Origin: Vesta saturnalis
Taxonomy: Eukaryota; Arthropoda; Insecta; Coleoptera; Lampyridae
Direction of reading: 5' to 3'
Length of the DNA stretch: 64,000 nt
NCBI GenBank assembly: GCA_036346205.1
Contig: JARFJB010001972.1
Coordinates: 457,001-521,000, forward strand
How positions within the stretch are numbered: position 1 is the first letter of the stretch; each line of letters opens with the position of its first letter. Below the pieces are notes generated by a model. The model did not search any database. It saw only the letters and a program-made list of their open reading frames with translations, and was not told the DNA's origin. The position numbers and the translations under genes are program-made. Of the stretch, positions 10,871 through 22,557 are shown one piece after another.

Positions 10871-12323
10871 TTAATTCATAAGAAAATTGTGTGCTATTCC
10901 TCTTAGGTATTCTGTGCTATCGCGATTTTCGTAGTCTTGAGCTAATGCCAAAATACGTCGATCTGCTAGCGCATACCTACAACGTTTTCTTGGTGCATCA
11001 TCACCGCGAACAAAGCGCTCATAAACTTGGTCAATAGATGTCTGGACACCGCGAATCCCATCAATAAATTTTCATAAGGTTGGATGATCTACACCAAATT
11101 CAGATTGCAAACGTATATGTGCCGCTTCAGCATAATTATTTGTGCATGATTCATTATTTAAGGTTCTCGTATAACAGGATCAAATTCTAGAATCGAATAG
11201 AGGTCGACGTCGGCGATTGTTACGCTGCATTCTACCAATATACGTGTCCTCAAAATAGTCCAAAATTGGTTCCAATTCATTCGGTAATGAATTATTTAAC
11301 GCTTGCAATCCGTTTTCCAGGTCATTAATTGGGACAAACGCAAGAGCAGCAATCATGCGGACATGAAGTGTAAAATCTGCATTATCATTGTGCCATTGAG
11401 CCGTTCTTGTATCAATTTTCTCTTTAAATTCTTCACTAAGTGGAATAAACACCCATTGAATTCCGCATGAGGAAAATTAGATTTGAAAGCATTAATTACA
11501 GCCAGTTCAAAATCCAGAGATATCTGAGACGGTTGGAAATTTGGCCAAGTATTACAAATTAAATGTGTCATGCGCGTGTACGTCTCTTCTGTTTTATTTG
11601 GCAACAGTGCATATAAAATGAGTAAAACGAAACCACCACGTTCTGCCATTATAACAAAGATCTGAAAAAACAATTTACACAACTCAAAAATTCATGTAGA
11701 TATATGAAGGATACTCACCTTTTGAAATAAGTTGGGGTAAGTCGAAAAGCCCCATCAACGTAAATTTTTCTTACGTGCATAATCCAGGTTTGAACACTGG
11801 CTTTACCAAAAATGATAATTCTCATATCGTCACCAAATCCAGAATCAACAAGTAAAAAATTGTCTTCTCCATAATTCTTGTAATTGTCAGGTATTACAAT
11901 AGATGCGCTATCTAGAGGTTGTGCTGGTACTGCATTAACCAACTTTCGGGAACGTTGAACTATTTGTCGCACAGCATTTTGACTTGGAAAACTACCCATA
12001 GCTCCACCCGACATGGTTTGAGTGATATTGGTACGGATTTGATTTGGGATTTCTCGAGTTTCGATAGCTCTCCGTTTAATTGCGTTAATTGTATGCACCA
12101 CTTCGACCCGCGCAGCATCACTACCATGACAATGCGTACTGACAATCCGAACAAACTCGTCACTTACAGCGTCTGTATAAATACGACCTTTACATCGAAT
12201 ATTTTTATTTAGTTCAACATCACACCGCCATGATTTTTTCGTACCATTAGCAACTAACTTATCGAAACAATACAGGTATCCATTGTGTTCATATTTTTCC
12301 CTGTTGCGAATTGAACGTATCAT
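10871..12323 (-). pseudogene. FLYWCH zinc finger + MULE transposase-domain protein
   Basis: The product (start ATG at 12321-12323) begins with a FLYWCH-type finger at residues about 13-66: GYLYCF, SWRC (C34), CKGRI (C44) and HCH (H64, H66). A MULE-type transposase core follows: YVDGAFRL with the first D, ISLDFELAV with the second D, FNGCLFHLVKNLKRK, and NNYAEAAH, the usual NNxxE motif. The tail runs to the TAA at 10871-10873 and ends with YLRGIAHNFLMN. A short GT-AG intron splits exon 1 from exon 2. Damage: the splice junction is out of frame, there is a frameshift near 11430, and two in-frame TGA codons stand where TGG is expected (before SCYTRT and before KFIDG). Such FLYWCH-MULE genes occur as transposons and as domesticated genes in arthropods. 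This copy is broken. No TIRs were found. Confidence 0.85.
11662..11718 (-). other. short GT-AG intron in the FLYWCH/MULE gene
   Basis: On the minus strand the donor is AAAAG|GTGAGT and the acceptor TTTTTTCAG|ATC, giving a 57-base intron that lies between TYFK and IFVIMAERGG. Exon 1 ends with two bases of a codon while exon 2 starts in phase 0, so splicing as written shifts the frame. Loss of one base from an ancestral Gln codon at the junction would explain it. Confidence 0.6.
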
Positions 12324-13107
12324 AGTGAACGCAATTTCATTAATCGTAAGGCACGCGAAGAACTACTAAATGCAAAATCGAAACCTGCATATTTCTGCAA
12401 AATTATCATCCCCCCTTTCATATATTTCAATTGTGTTATTAGAAACACCAAAGAATTTTAATTCATTTGTAAGTAATTGTTTCTTAAGTCTCATTATATT
12501 ATTATTTAGCAAAAAGCGTTGTTTGCTTTATCTGTGTTTAATAGTAACGGAAATCTGGTACTTATCAAACATTATTTTCAATTGTATTTAATCCTTTAAT
12601 TTGCATTTTTCATTAAACTCAGATTTAATGGAAACACCTTTGCTAATGTTTGTTTAATGAGACTTCAGTATCAGTAAGGATTTCTTTCTTTGTTTATTGA
12701 CCCGTTGATTGACAGATACTGTGAATGAGGATTACGAGTGTCAGAGGTATAAGTACTTACTTCAGATGTAACAAATTGTACATTTATAGAACTGTTAATA
12801 TTGATACCAGGATTATGGCTGGGTTTTTATATTTTTTATATTTCATAAATTTGTTCTAACATCCCAAGTAATTTTTAAAGATTAAAGACCTTAGGCAAGG
12901 AAAGTTCCTTGTCTGAGATTTTAACATTTACTGAGAAAGATAAGTTTGTAATTGTTATCGAAACGTTTAAATTTACATAAAATATAAATTAAAAATACAC
13001 GATTTAAACCTAAAAGTATTTTTATGATGTGTAATAAAGGTGAAAGTATTTTCATACGTTATTTTTAGTTTGAACGTATTGTAAAGGCGATATTAAGTTC
13101 GGGTCGG

Positions 13108-13155
13108 GATGATCTCGCGTCGAGATGATCTCGCGTCGAGATGATCTCGCGTCGA
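13108..13155. repeat. three perfect tandem copies of a 16-bp unit
   Basis: GATGATCTCGCGTCGA occurs three times head to tail at 13108-13123, 13124-13139 and 13140-13155, followed by degenerate GTCGAAGCG and GCGTCGAAATG echoes. It is GC-rich in an AT-rich setting. Confidence 0.9.
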
Positions 13156-13487
13156 AGCGGCGGTGTCCGCGTCGAAATGAACTGTTCCGGTAACAAGGGA
13201 TAGTCAAGTGCGCGTTTGATTCTTCGATCACTCGGGATAAGCTAAACGAATGAACTATAGTATTAGATTTTGTGCTGATGGTTATATGTCTCGTAATAAA
13301 TTGCTTTTTAGACAGTACAGTAATTCAATTTTACATAATAATTTCAACCCTTAGAAAGTTGTATAGGAGCTTGTACAAGAGTTGTGAAACGGACTTAATT
13401 TACTTCTACAGTTTTAAGTATGTAATGTAAATTTATTTAAACTAGGTCTAATTTTTAAAATCAGCAAGATATACAATAATGGTATTT

Positions 13488-13574
13488 AACAAACGTAGTA
13501 CAAAGGAATGACAAAATGAACACCAGCGTTACTACAAACGTAGTACAAAGGAATAACAAAACACCAGCGTTATT
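13488..13574. repeat. tandem duplication of about 43 bp
   Basis: ACAAACGTAGTACAAAGGAAT, then ACAAAA and ACACCAGCGTTA, is present twice, at about 13488-13531 and 13532-13574, with small differences. Confidence 0.85.
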
Positions 13575-14430
13575 AAATAAAAAATACCGTTATTTCTATT
13601 TTTAATTCATTCAAATCAAATCCTCACCGTCACCAAATCGAACTTTTGAAGATTTTAAATTATTGGTACGCTTATACGTCATCTACAAAACACATGGACA
13701 GGCATATAAGGGAAGATAGTAATTACCTGAAAGCGTAATACACATTTTACCCCGCAATAAAACAATTCACATTAAACAGAACGCCCCAATCTGTGAACGT
13801 TTTATAGGACTTGACCAATTATGTTTTAAATTTCTAGTACGACTTATTTCATTTCATTGTTCACATGAGGTTAAGGTGTGACCATTTAAAATCCCAGATA
13901 CTTTTAGTAAAATTATGTTGAAGTCTTCCAGTAAATATCAAATTTGTATAATGCTGATCTAATCTGTCATAATTAAAATACTTACCTTTTTGAGCAGAAG
14001 TCTTTCACAAGCTTTAATTGTTTCAGTAACAATTGCAGCTGCCTTACTCAATAATAGCAGACAAGTGGTACCAAATATTTACAGTATGAATGCCAACAAA
14101 ATGAATAAATACGAAAACGCAAAGAATAAGCTTCATATAATAACAGGATTCAAAAAACTTGCTATTGAATATGGTACTATTGATAGAAATAGTTAGTAAC
14201 TGAATCTTTAATTAATGAAATACTATTATAAAACCGATTTGAAAATGACATTCTAGAACACTCGCCACGGGCGAAAGAAGACGGTGACAAATGCCATTAT
14301 TAAAAATCCGGGAACCACAGATGAATTATTTCATGCTATCAATTGGGTTGTAAACTGTCGTATGGTCTCTATCTTTATGTATTACTTTGTTTCATCAGCG
14401 TTCTTAGAAGGTACACCGAAAGTAGCTATA

Positions 14431-16315
14431 ATTTTAAACTTTAAGTTCTCAACAAGTATTCACTTTCTCGTCAACTAAGCTTTACACTTAGCTCACTATT
14501 TAGTTATGTATCATAACGCACTGAATAAAACACTCATTAACATACACAAAGTGTTTATAAATCATGCTTCAAAATTTAAAAATTTTAAATAGTAATAACC
14601 TGATTAATTTAAATAGAGCACCCTGTATTTTATATCAACAGCAGATGTAGAATTTAATTCCCTATCGAACACTGTAACACTGTCATATGTCTAACTCTTC
14701 TTGTTTTCAAGGAAAATGCACATTTTTAGAAAGCAAGTTTATTTAAACAAATTTAACACTTAACAAGTCACCTATGGAAATTTGGCAACACAGAATTATT
14801 ATTGGTAGCTGTCCGTTATTCATAAAAGTCTACAAATCGTTCTGTCTGTTCGTAAATCGTTCAGTTTGTTGTGTAGTGGTAATTTGTACTGTATTTAAAG
14901 CTTGTTTATTGAAAATGAGAGTTTATCCAAAAGAAGAACGGATTAACATGATTCTTATTATCGGAGAATGTAACCAAAACTCCTTACTGGTATCACGAGT
15001 TTATGCTCAAAGATTTCCCAACAGAAAACATCCAAACAAAGCTGTTATGGAAAGAGCGTTGGCCCTATTTAAACGATGATCGAAAATCCACGTATAGGAC
15101 AAAACCAAATTGCGCAGCGCATTAACATTAGCCAAGCAAGTGTATCGAGAATTCTTAAAAAGCACCGTTACCATGATTATAAAATCCAGCTCCATCAAGA
15201 ACTTTCCGAAAATGACTACAGAAATAGAGTTGAATTTTGCATGTGGGCGTTAGACCGAGTGGCCTAAAATGAAACCTTTTTCACTTTAGTACTGTTTAGC
15301 GACGAATGCACATTTCATAAAAATAGATTTGTTAATAGACATAATTTTCATTATTACGCTGATTCCAATCAGCATCAACTTAGAATGATTCATAATCAAC
15401 ACAGGTGGTCAATAAATGTATGGGGCGGAATAATGGGTTAATATTTACTTGGGCCTTATTTTTTTGAAGAACATTTAGATGGTACATTGTTTTTAAATTT
15501 TTTAGCAAGACAATTCCCAATCCTGTTACAATACATACCCTTCAACATACGGTCAACAATGTGGAAACTGGATGGTGCCCCCGCACACTTCCATCATGAG
15601 GTTCGAGATTTTTTAAATACAAATTATGAAAATCGTTGGACTTGACTTCACCGGATTTCTTCTTGTGGGGATACGTAAAAACAACCTCCAACCACACTAG
15701 AGAATATGAAGGAACGTATTAGGGAAACATTTCAAAGTATAAGCCCGGAAATATTAGCAAATGTTGGTAGAGGTAGAGGTATGCTTGTGTTTAGAGGCAG
15801 ACGGTCGTCATTTTGAACACTTGCTATAAGAAATGTTTTTACAGTTTTTCCACCATTCTATTACTTTCATCATTATTTTAATTAGTAAGTAAATTGTAAC
15901 ATATCATTATTCAAATTTGTTTGCCTAAACCTGCTCTTTAATGCCAGCAATTCTGAGTTTTCAAATTTCCATAGGCGATTTGTAAAGTGTTAAATTTGTT
16001 TAAATAAACTTGCTTTCTGAAAATGTGCATTTTCCTTGCAAACAAAAAGAGTTTGTCATATGACAGTGTTATAGTATTCGATACGGAATTAAATTCTACA
16101 TCTGCTGTTGAAATAAAATACAACGTGTTCTATTTAAACTAATTAGGTTATTATTATGTAAAACTTTAAATTTTTGAGTCATGATTTATAAACACTTGGT
16201 ATATGTCACTCAGTGTTTTATTAAGTGCGTCATGATACATAATCAAATAGTAAGCTAAGTGTAAAGTTTAATTGACGAAAAAGTGAATACTTGTTGAGAA
16301 CTTAAAGTTTAAAAT
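14431..16315 (+). mobile_element. DD41D-type Tc1/mariner element with about 370-bp TIRs
   Basis: The ends begin ATTTTAAACTTTAAGTTCTC at 14431 and finish with its complement at 16315, both flanked by TA (14429-14430 and 16316-16317), the mariner target. The inverted repeats run inward for about 370 bases, to about 14802 on the left and about 15945 on the right, with indels. Examples are CAACAGCAGATGTAGAATTT at about 14636 and its inverse near 16085-16105. The interior carries a plus-strand transposase remnant. The mispairing between the TIRs suggests an old insertion. Confidence 0.85.
14915..15829 (+). pseudogene. DD41D-type transposase, truncated and frameshifted
   Basis: The start MRVYPKEERINMILIIGECN opens the first helix-turn-helix, and RFPNRKHPNKAVMERALALF is typical of this group. 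A second helix-turn-helix follows (RIGQNQIAQRINISQASVSR). The catalytic region is visible across frames: LFSDECTFHKN (first D), INVWGGIMG, LLGPYFF and KLDGAPAHFHHEVRDFL (second D). The block between NRW and SPDFFLWG, which carries the third D region, has an internal deletion. The C-terminus ends RHFEHLL at the TAA 15827-15829, the usual family end. Stops after DRVA, after GGIMG and elsewhere show that it is dead. Confidence 0.85.
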
Positions 16316-16423
16316 TATTACCACATTTTCAGAAAATGCTAAATGTTTTAAAACATGTAAGGTTTAAGTCGGTTAAACATTAGTAAAACTCATTCTTATT
16401 TTGATCGCAGAAACTAAACATGC

Positions 16424-16600
16424 AGGGTGTTCCATTGAAAAAAATTGCAACTTTGATATATTTCATACTTTTGGAACAGCCTATACATTGCGAAAATAAT
16501 TTTAAAGTGTACCGCCTGTAGGCCTACATTAACTCCAAAAATAAAACTTTTTGAAAGTCAAGTCGTTTGTATTTTGGTTAGTTTTTACTTTACCAGGAGT
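16424..16600. repeat. possible solitary transposon end
   Basis: GCAGGGTGTTCCATTGAAAA at about 16423 resembles the CAGGGTGTT starts of the mariner-like elements at 29.85, 31.68 and 60.67 kb. I found no partner TIR, so it may be a truncated element. Confidence 0.3.
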
Positions 16601-18857
16601 AGGTTCAATTTGGGACACTGGTGGTTCAAATTTGGCAACCAGTTCCTCATATTGAACCATTAGCATCTGTGTGAATAAAAAATTTGTATTGAAGAAAAAA
16701 ATGTGCTATGATAATTAACGTATGCACAAAGGTTTAGTGAAAGGCTTTACTAAATGCAAAAAGTCTAATCTAGCTTTCAGCAAAACTGTGCGCCTTTTTG
16801 TAAAAAAATAATTTAATATAAGCAACCTTACCTTACAGATAGCCGAAAAATCCGCAATGTAATGAATTCAGTAGTCTTGTTTTTGTTACTTTTAAAATTT
16901 ACATTTTTCGTATGGTTTTCATTTTTCCATTCAACATAAAAGAACAATTTAGTACTATTGATTTTATCAGTATAAAGACTGAACTTATGCAGGCCTTTAA
17001 ATCAAATGAATTTAAAAACTTTAAAATTCAATTTAATTTAATTTTCAACTGTTGTAAGCATTCAGTAGGTCATAAACATTCCTTTAATGAAATTTACTTT
17101 ATATGAATTTTTTATTGTTGTGTAAAACAAATATCCAACTTTAATTAGAAAAGTAAATGTTTTTTAATTAAAGCTGAATTTCAACAATTTTTTGTCGATT
17201 TTATCCAGAAATAAGCGTTATATTCTTCTCTCTTGCATTTATCAAAAGCAAAGGTAATTCTAACTTCTTCGGAATGTCTTAATGTAGAAAGAGGGTAGTC
17301 ATTGTCGGGTTGATGAATTAAAGAAATCATATACAGATTTTCTGTACGTTTCTACACCCAGAGTATTAATTACCAGTAAATAATATTAAATAAAATTTTT
17401 TAAAGTAGGTATCAAATTATATTGATACTGACTTTTTGCATTGTTATTTTTTGCGTTTACAAAAAATTCTAAAACAAATATGGCGTCATTATAATTGGGT
17501 GAAGACTGTAATCGATTAAACAAGAAAAAGTATTACTCAGCAGGTTATTACGATATATCATGCGAACCTTACTAATGTTTAAGTTGTAGTAAAACAAACC
17601 TTTTGCATGATATTATTTTGAAATGGGGTATTTAGTTGAACACCGGTCAGGGGTTGACTAATCAACAAACAAGGGTGTTACTTCAACCAGTACCCCCTAT
17701 AGCAGAGCACTGTCAAACAGTTTTTTACATACATAATACACAATATACCTACCACTTACTCATTATGGGTTAGGGTTGCTACAATGTAAACCTACATAAA
17801 ACGCTTGTTCCTTTATAGATTTATGAACACAAAGGATTAGGATTATAATAAACGACGGATGCGAACAGAAGCTGCATTACATTATAAAAAAGCGTTAATC
17901 CTTTCAATAATCAACTTTAATTCAGCAATTATATTAATTCATTCCACAAAATCTGTAAATTAAGATTTAATTTAAATTTTATCATTCATTTGTCATTCAC
18001 TTACTAATAATCATTTAGGAGTATCTACTTATTTTACTTGCTAAGCTATATTAGCAAAAATCATTTACATCATATCTAATTTTAGACAAACATTTGCAAA
18101 CATATACCTACCTATAATTTAAATATATGCAACCACAGAGCATAACCTAACTGTAATAATAAGATACATTAATTCACTAATTTTTCCGTATTTTCTTGTC
18201 AAAATAACATAATTTAAAAATTAATAACCTACACTGGATCTTACCTATTTATTGAAACCTTTGGGTATAAACAATTCAAGTTAAAATGTATTAATGTAGC
18301 ATCTGATTAAATTGTTATAAAGATTTAATAACACATTTATAAAACAATTATTTTGAAGTGTGGAATAATAGATCGTTGCTTTGATATACAGCATTTAAAT
18401 TCCGGTTTGAATAAAAAAGTTACACACCAGTAACTGTGCTTCATCCTGTTTCCTTAACAAAACATGTACTTAGGTAAATTTATTTTTGCTAACTTTAATT
18501 ATTTACGTTAAAATTTTCAAATTTTTGAATTTATAGTTAATTTAAATGATTGTATAAAAAATAAATAAATAAAAAATGGTACTGATCATAAAGCGTTCAC
18601 AAGAATAAACGTTTTGTTTCTGTTTAATTGGAGCGCAAAACTCCAAGCAATAGGAACACCATTCTGAAATAAGTGATCATCAAGTAAGAGCACATGAATT
18701 GGACCAGAGAGCGTGTATTACAATGTTAGTTTAGTCAATTATAATTTTCTAAATCTTTATCTTTAAAAAGCGAATGTAAGTGTACAAGACGTTTTATGGT
18801 TGTAGTAGCTAGGCAGCAATACATTTTTGAACTAAATACATTATAAAGAACAAATAA
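16601..18857. other. AT-rich stretch; no recognisable gene
   Basis: Only short chance frames occur (for example 16912-17106). No repeat, TIR or RNA gene was seen. Confidence 0.4.
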
Positions 18858-18990
18858 TTATTCTTTTAAGATGTTTGTATATTTCGCAGCGTTGACAGTA
18901 TTGCGTATAACAGTTAAACGCCCACCTCCTTGACATGACATACAACCCCATACCAAGATAGATGCTGGGGAATTTTTTTTTTGTAGGAAA
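18858..18990 (-). pseudogene. Tc1-like transposase fragment
   Basis: The minus strand reads PASILVWGCMSCQGGGRL followed by VNAAKYTNILKE and a TAA at 18858-18860. This is the Tc1-family block SIMVWGC..GVG.L...G.VNAEKY..IL that lies between the first and second catalytic D. A weaker match (KIERLRLFGAMG) at about 19235-19295 may be the preceding DESK..FG.DG block of the same copy. The rest is not recognisable. Confidence 0.6.
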
Positions 18991-19620
18991 TCCGTATGGT
19001 GTTACTCTCTGTAACTGTTTGACACGATCAGTCAGATTATTAATAAGTACATTATTTAATAATTTTTAAAACAATTCTTGGTTACACATACATTCTGATG
19101 GAGAAATTATGATTTTTAATTCAATACTAGATTTAAATTAATTATGACGATTGTATGTAATTTAAATTATTTAAACATAATAAAATATTAATATTATTAA
19201 AATAATCCCACTTTGTATGGCGCCAACACATTGTTAATTTTTAACCCATCGCTCCAAATAATCGAAGCCTTTCGATTTTGAATCTACGTTTAGCAAGCAC
19301 GACTTCATCCATTTCAGTTCTTTATTTACACTCGAGTCAAAAGGGTTTAAGGAATTATTGCGACATGATGTTCTGAATAGTTATTTGTTTCATTAGTACA
19401 AAAAATGTCAACTTTCAGGACGAGGAACAAAGTTGTTGGACTACGCAAAGCGGAGTCCAACAATTTTCCGAGTCCCGAAAATACATTTTTTTTATTGGTG
19501 CTCCATTTTAACTATTTAAAGCACGCCTTAGCGTGTTCAAATCGAACTTTCAAAAATGCGCGTTTTTTAAAGTTACCATGGCAACATCAACAACTCAAGA
19601 AACGTGAAGTGTAAATGACA
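18991..19620. other. AT-rich stretch
   Basis: It contains a possible continuation of the Tc1 relic and an unrecognised open frame of 69 codons at 19405-19614 (+). Nothing else is supported. Confidence 0.3.
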
Positions 19621-19624
19621 ATTG

Positions 19625-19737
19625 TTTGATTATTGATCTGACAGGAGTATCTTGTAATGTCAAATAAAATATTACTAACAAATTTATCTAAATGATAATT
19701 TTTTGATTATTGATCTGACAGGAGTAATGTCAAATAA
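19625..19737. repeat. tandem duplication that became the insertion site of a retrotransposon
   Basis: TTGATTATTGATCTGACAGG followed by AGTA and GTCAAATAA appears at about 19625-19670 and again at about 19702-19737. The first copy continues AATATTACTAACAAATT. The second copy is cut after GTCAAATAA by the element at 19738 and resumes at 22549 with GTCAAATAAAATATTAG. Confidence 0.8.
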
Positions 19738-22548
19738 CTTAGCTTAACTTAACCTTCACGCCATTCCCTTGCGAGGTAGGCAAAACAATCCGTGCCTCTT
19801 ATTTATTTTTCATTCAAATCTTTCTCCATGCTTTCCTATCACTGCATACCTCCCTAGCTTCCGCAAGATTCATACATTGTCTCTGACGTGCCCATTTATT
19901 TTTAAAACTCCTTATCTCTCTTTCCTTTATCATAGATTCTACTACATTCAGCCAAGTTTTACGCGGCCTACCAGACCGCCTTCCCTCTAACCTCATCCAC
20001 ATATATTTGTTTCGTTAATCTCGCGTTGTTCATTTTCTCAATGTCACCAAACCAATGTAATGTACTACTTTTATATCTATCCATCATCGTCTTTTCCTCA
20101 CTACACTCCGTCATTATGCATTCAATTTTTATCTTGTCCCTTCTCGTTTTACCATATGCGCTTCTCAAGAATCTCATAGCCATGGCATTTATTTTTCTTT
20201 CGTGCTTTTTCTGACATACCCATCTCTCACTTCCATACAGTACTGACGGGACGAATACGCCATTATAGATTGCTCGTTTCGCAGCTAGGCTCATGCTTTC
20301 ATTTCTCATTATCACCCACATACTTCCAATCGCTTTCCTTCCAGCATTGAGCCTTCATCCAATCTCGCCTTCCATTGTACCATCTGCGGTAAAACTCTAC
20401 CGAGATAAACCAGCTCGTCCACTTGCTCCACACTTTATATATACTCTACTCTGCTTTCCACCTTTCCGATTGAACACCACAATCTTAGTTTTGTTCACGT
20501 TTACCTTTGGGTTCATGCTCTCACAGTCTGTATCAAACTTCCTCAGAGCGGTTTGCAGCCCATCCGCACTGTCACTTAATAAGACTGTGTCATCTGCATA
20601 CACCAGAAGTCGTGCATTTACGTCACCAACCATTACACCATTTGTATCGGCACATGCTTGTCTAACACATTTATCAGTGTACACATTGAACAACCACGGT
20701 GACATCACACAGCCTTGTTGCACTCCTTGCTCAAAATTAAAGTATTCATTCACACCTCCGCTCACCCTAACACATGCCCGACTACCGTTGTATACCGCCC
20801 TTATTCCATTTATTAGACCTTTATTTACGCCAAACCTCCTTTTTACCTTTAAACACTTTTCGATCACCTGATGGAGCGCAACCATCTGATCGACACATTC
20901 TCTCACTGGCATGAAGCCACTTTGCACATCCCAAATCTTAGTTTGTGTGGTTTCTCGTACTCTATCAATCAGTATTCTTCCAAACACTTTACCAGGCACG
21001 CTGAGCAAACTTATTCCTTTGTAGTTCTTACAATTACTTTTGTTTCCCTTTACCCTTATACAGTGGTACAATGATCGCGCACTTCCAATCCCTCGGCACT
21101 TTTCCACACATAAGGCATACATTGAATAATTCACACAATCTTCGTATAAGCTTTGCACCACCATACTTTAGCATTTCACCAGTGATTTCATCTACGAATG
21201 CTCCCTTACCGTTTTTCAACCTTCCTACCGTTTTTTCTACCTCATTTATTCCAATATCCTTCTCAGTGTGATTCACAATTCCTTCTATATTCTCCTTATT
21301 TAACCTTCAGTCTTACTTTCCGCACTACTGTACAGCTTTCCGAAATATTCTTGCCAGCATTTCCTCACTTCACAATCGTCCCATACTATTTCGTTGCTAA
21401 TATTCATAACTCCTGTAGCGTTCTGTTTTGGGCCACGTTTTGTATTTTTGACCCATTTGTAGAAGAGTTTTTTGTTTCCCTCAAAGTCATTCTGCATTTT
21501 CTTTGTTTCCATAGCCATCACTTCCTTTTTACTTATTCTCACCGCCTCCTTTGGTCCTTTGTTTCTTAATCTGTACACCTCATACAATCGCTTCTTCTCA
21601 TTCTCATTTTTTGCAGCAATCATTGCCATGTACGCATCTTTTATATTACACGTTGCTTTTTTTGCAGACTCATTCCACCAAGCACATTTTTTCTGTCTAC
21701 CTACAGTCGCTCTTCCATGTATTTGCACGGCACAATTGACAACAGACTTTTTCAAGCTTATCCATTCACTTTCAACGTCAGTGTCTTTTATTTGTTCGTT
21801 CCACACTGTTTCATTCACATTCAACTCTTTACTCACAGCATCTGCGTATTTCATTCTCGCACCATTATCCACTAGTTTGTCAACTCTAATTCTGGACGTT
21901 CGCACTACGTTTGCTTTCCTTCTCCAGATCCACTTTTGCCCTAAACACACTCTCGATACAACCAAAATGTGGTCCGATCCACACTCCGATTCGCGCATTA
22001 CTTTTGTGTCTTTCTCTAGGTTTCTAAGCCGTTCATCATACACTATCAAGTCTATCATACTTTTAGATTTACCTCTTTGCCATGTATACATATGCACATT
22101 TTTATGTTTAAACCACGTATTGGATACAAACAGACTTCTCTCCACACAGATGTTCAGAAGGTGTTCACCATTCTCATTGACTCTTTGGTCTCCGAACTTT
22201 CCTAGAGCGCGTTCACTATTTTCTCTCTGTACACCCACCCATCCGTTCATATCCCCCACTATCATCACCCTTTCGATTGGATTACATACGTTCAACACGT
22301 TCTCCCCAACTCCTTTTGCGCCATGCACACTCCTGACCATAGTGCTAGGCTGCCATCCTCCATCTCCACAGCATACTTTCCTTTGCGCTTTGTCTCCGAT
22401 AGACACATAATATCAAGGTGTTTTTCGTACATTACATTCGCAATTTTAAATTCTTTACCATGCATACCTCTAACATTCCACGTACCGATTCGCCATTCAT
22501 TCCTTGCGCAGTCGTCAGCAACGGGGCCTGTCTGTTTCGACCATGACC
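19738..22548 (-). mobile_element. non-LTR retrotransposon with APE endonuclease and RT, 9-bp TSD
   Basis: A minus-strand LINE-type element with identical flanks GTCAAATAA at 19729-19737 and 22549-22557, the target-site duplication. Its 3' end carries a short repeat of the TTAAG type (on the plus strand CTTAGCTTAACTTAACC) in place of poly-A. Coding spans almost the whole element, so the 5' end is at or just upstream of the endonuclease. The base composition differs from the AT-rich flanks. The family resembles the endonuclease-reverse transcriptase elements common in insects; its clade (RTE-like or another) is left open. Confidence 0.88.
19760..22510 (-). pseudogene. endonuclease-reverse transcriptase ORF, frameshifted
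   Basis: In order: endonuclease N-terminus at about 22340-22510 (GTWNVRGMHGKEF, then CLSETKRKG), in another frame from the main part (21300-22406) with VMIVGDMNGWVG, HMYTWQRGKSKSMIDLI and SECGSDHILVVSRV, the D/N and SDH motifs. The RT follows: EITGEMLKYGG (21034-21276), NYKGISLLSVPGKVFGRIL, GVQQGCVMSPWLFNVY and LLVYADDTVLLSD (YADD active site) at 20397-21164. The C-terminal part (19814-20321) has LYGSERW, LHWFGDIEKMNNAR and RRSGRPRKTW. The RT lacks the segment with the first catalytic D (the usual ..DLEKAYDRV..), because IEKCLKVK joins directly to NKGLINGI. Frameshifts near 22330-22410, 21050, 20330-20400 and 19970 add to the damage. Confidence 0.88.
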
Positions 22549-22557
22549 GTCAAATAA

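Larger units (their letters stand above)
12324..14428. other. AT-rich stretch; no recognisable gene
   Basis: Apart from two short direct repeats listed separately, I see no domain or RNA. Frames at 12370-12591, 13990-14196 and 14284-14478 (+) have no recognisable product. Confidence 0.4.

Noticed and set aside
21472..22410. Plus-strand frame of 312 codons
   Set aside because: It is antisense to the endonuclease part of the minus-strand retrotransposon; its product has no domain.
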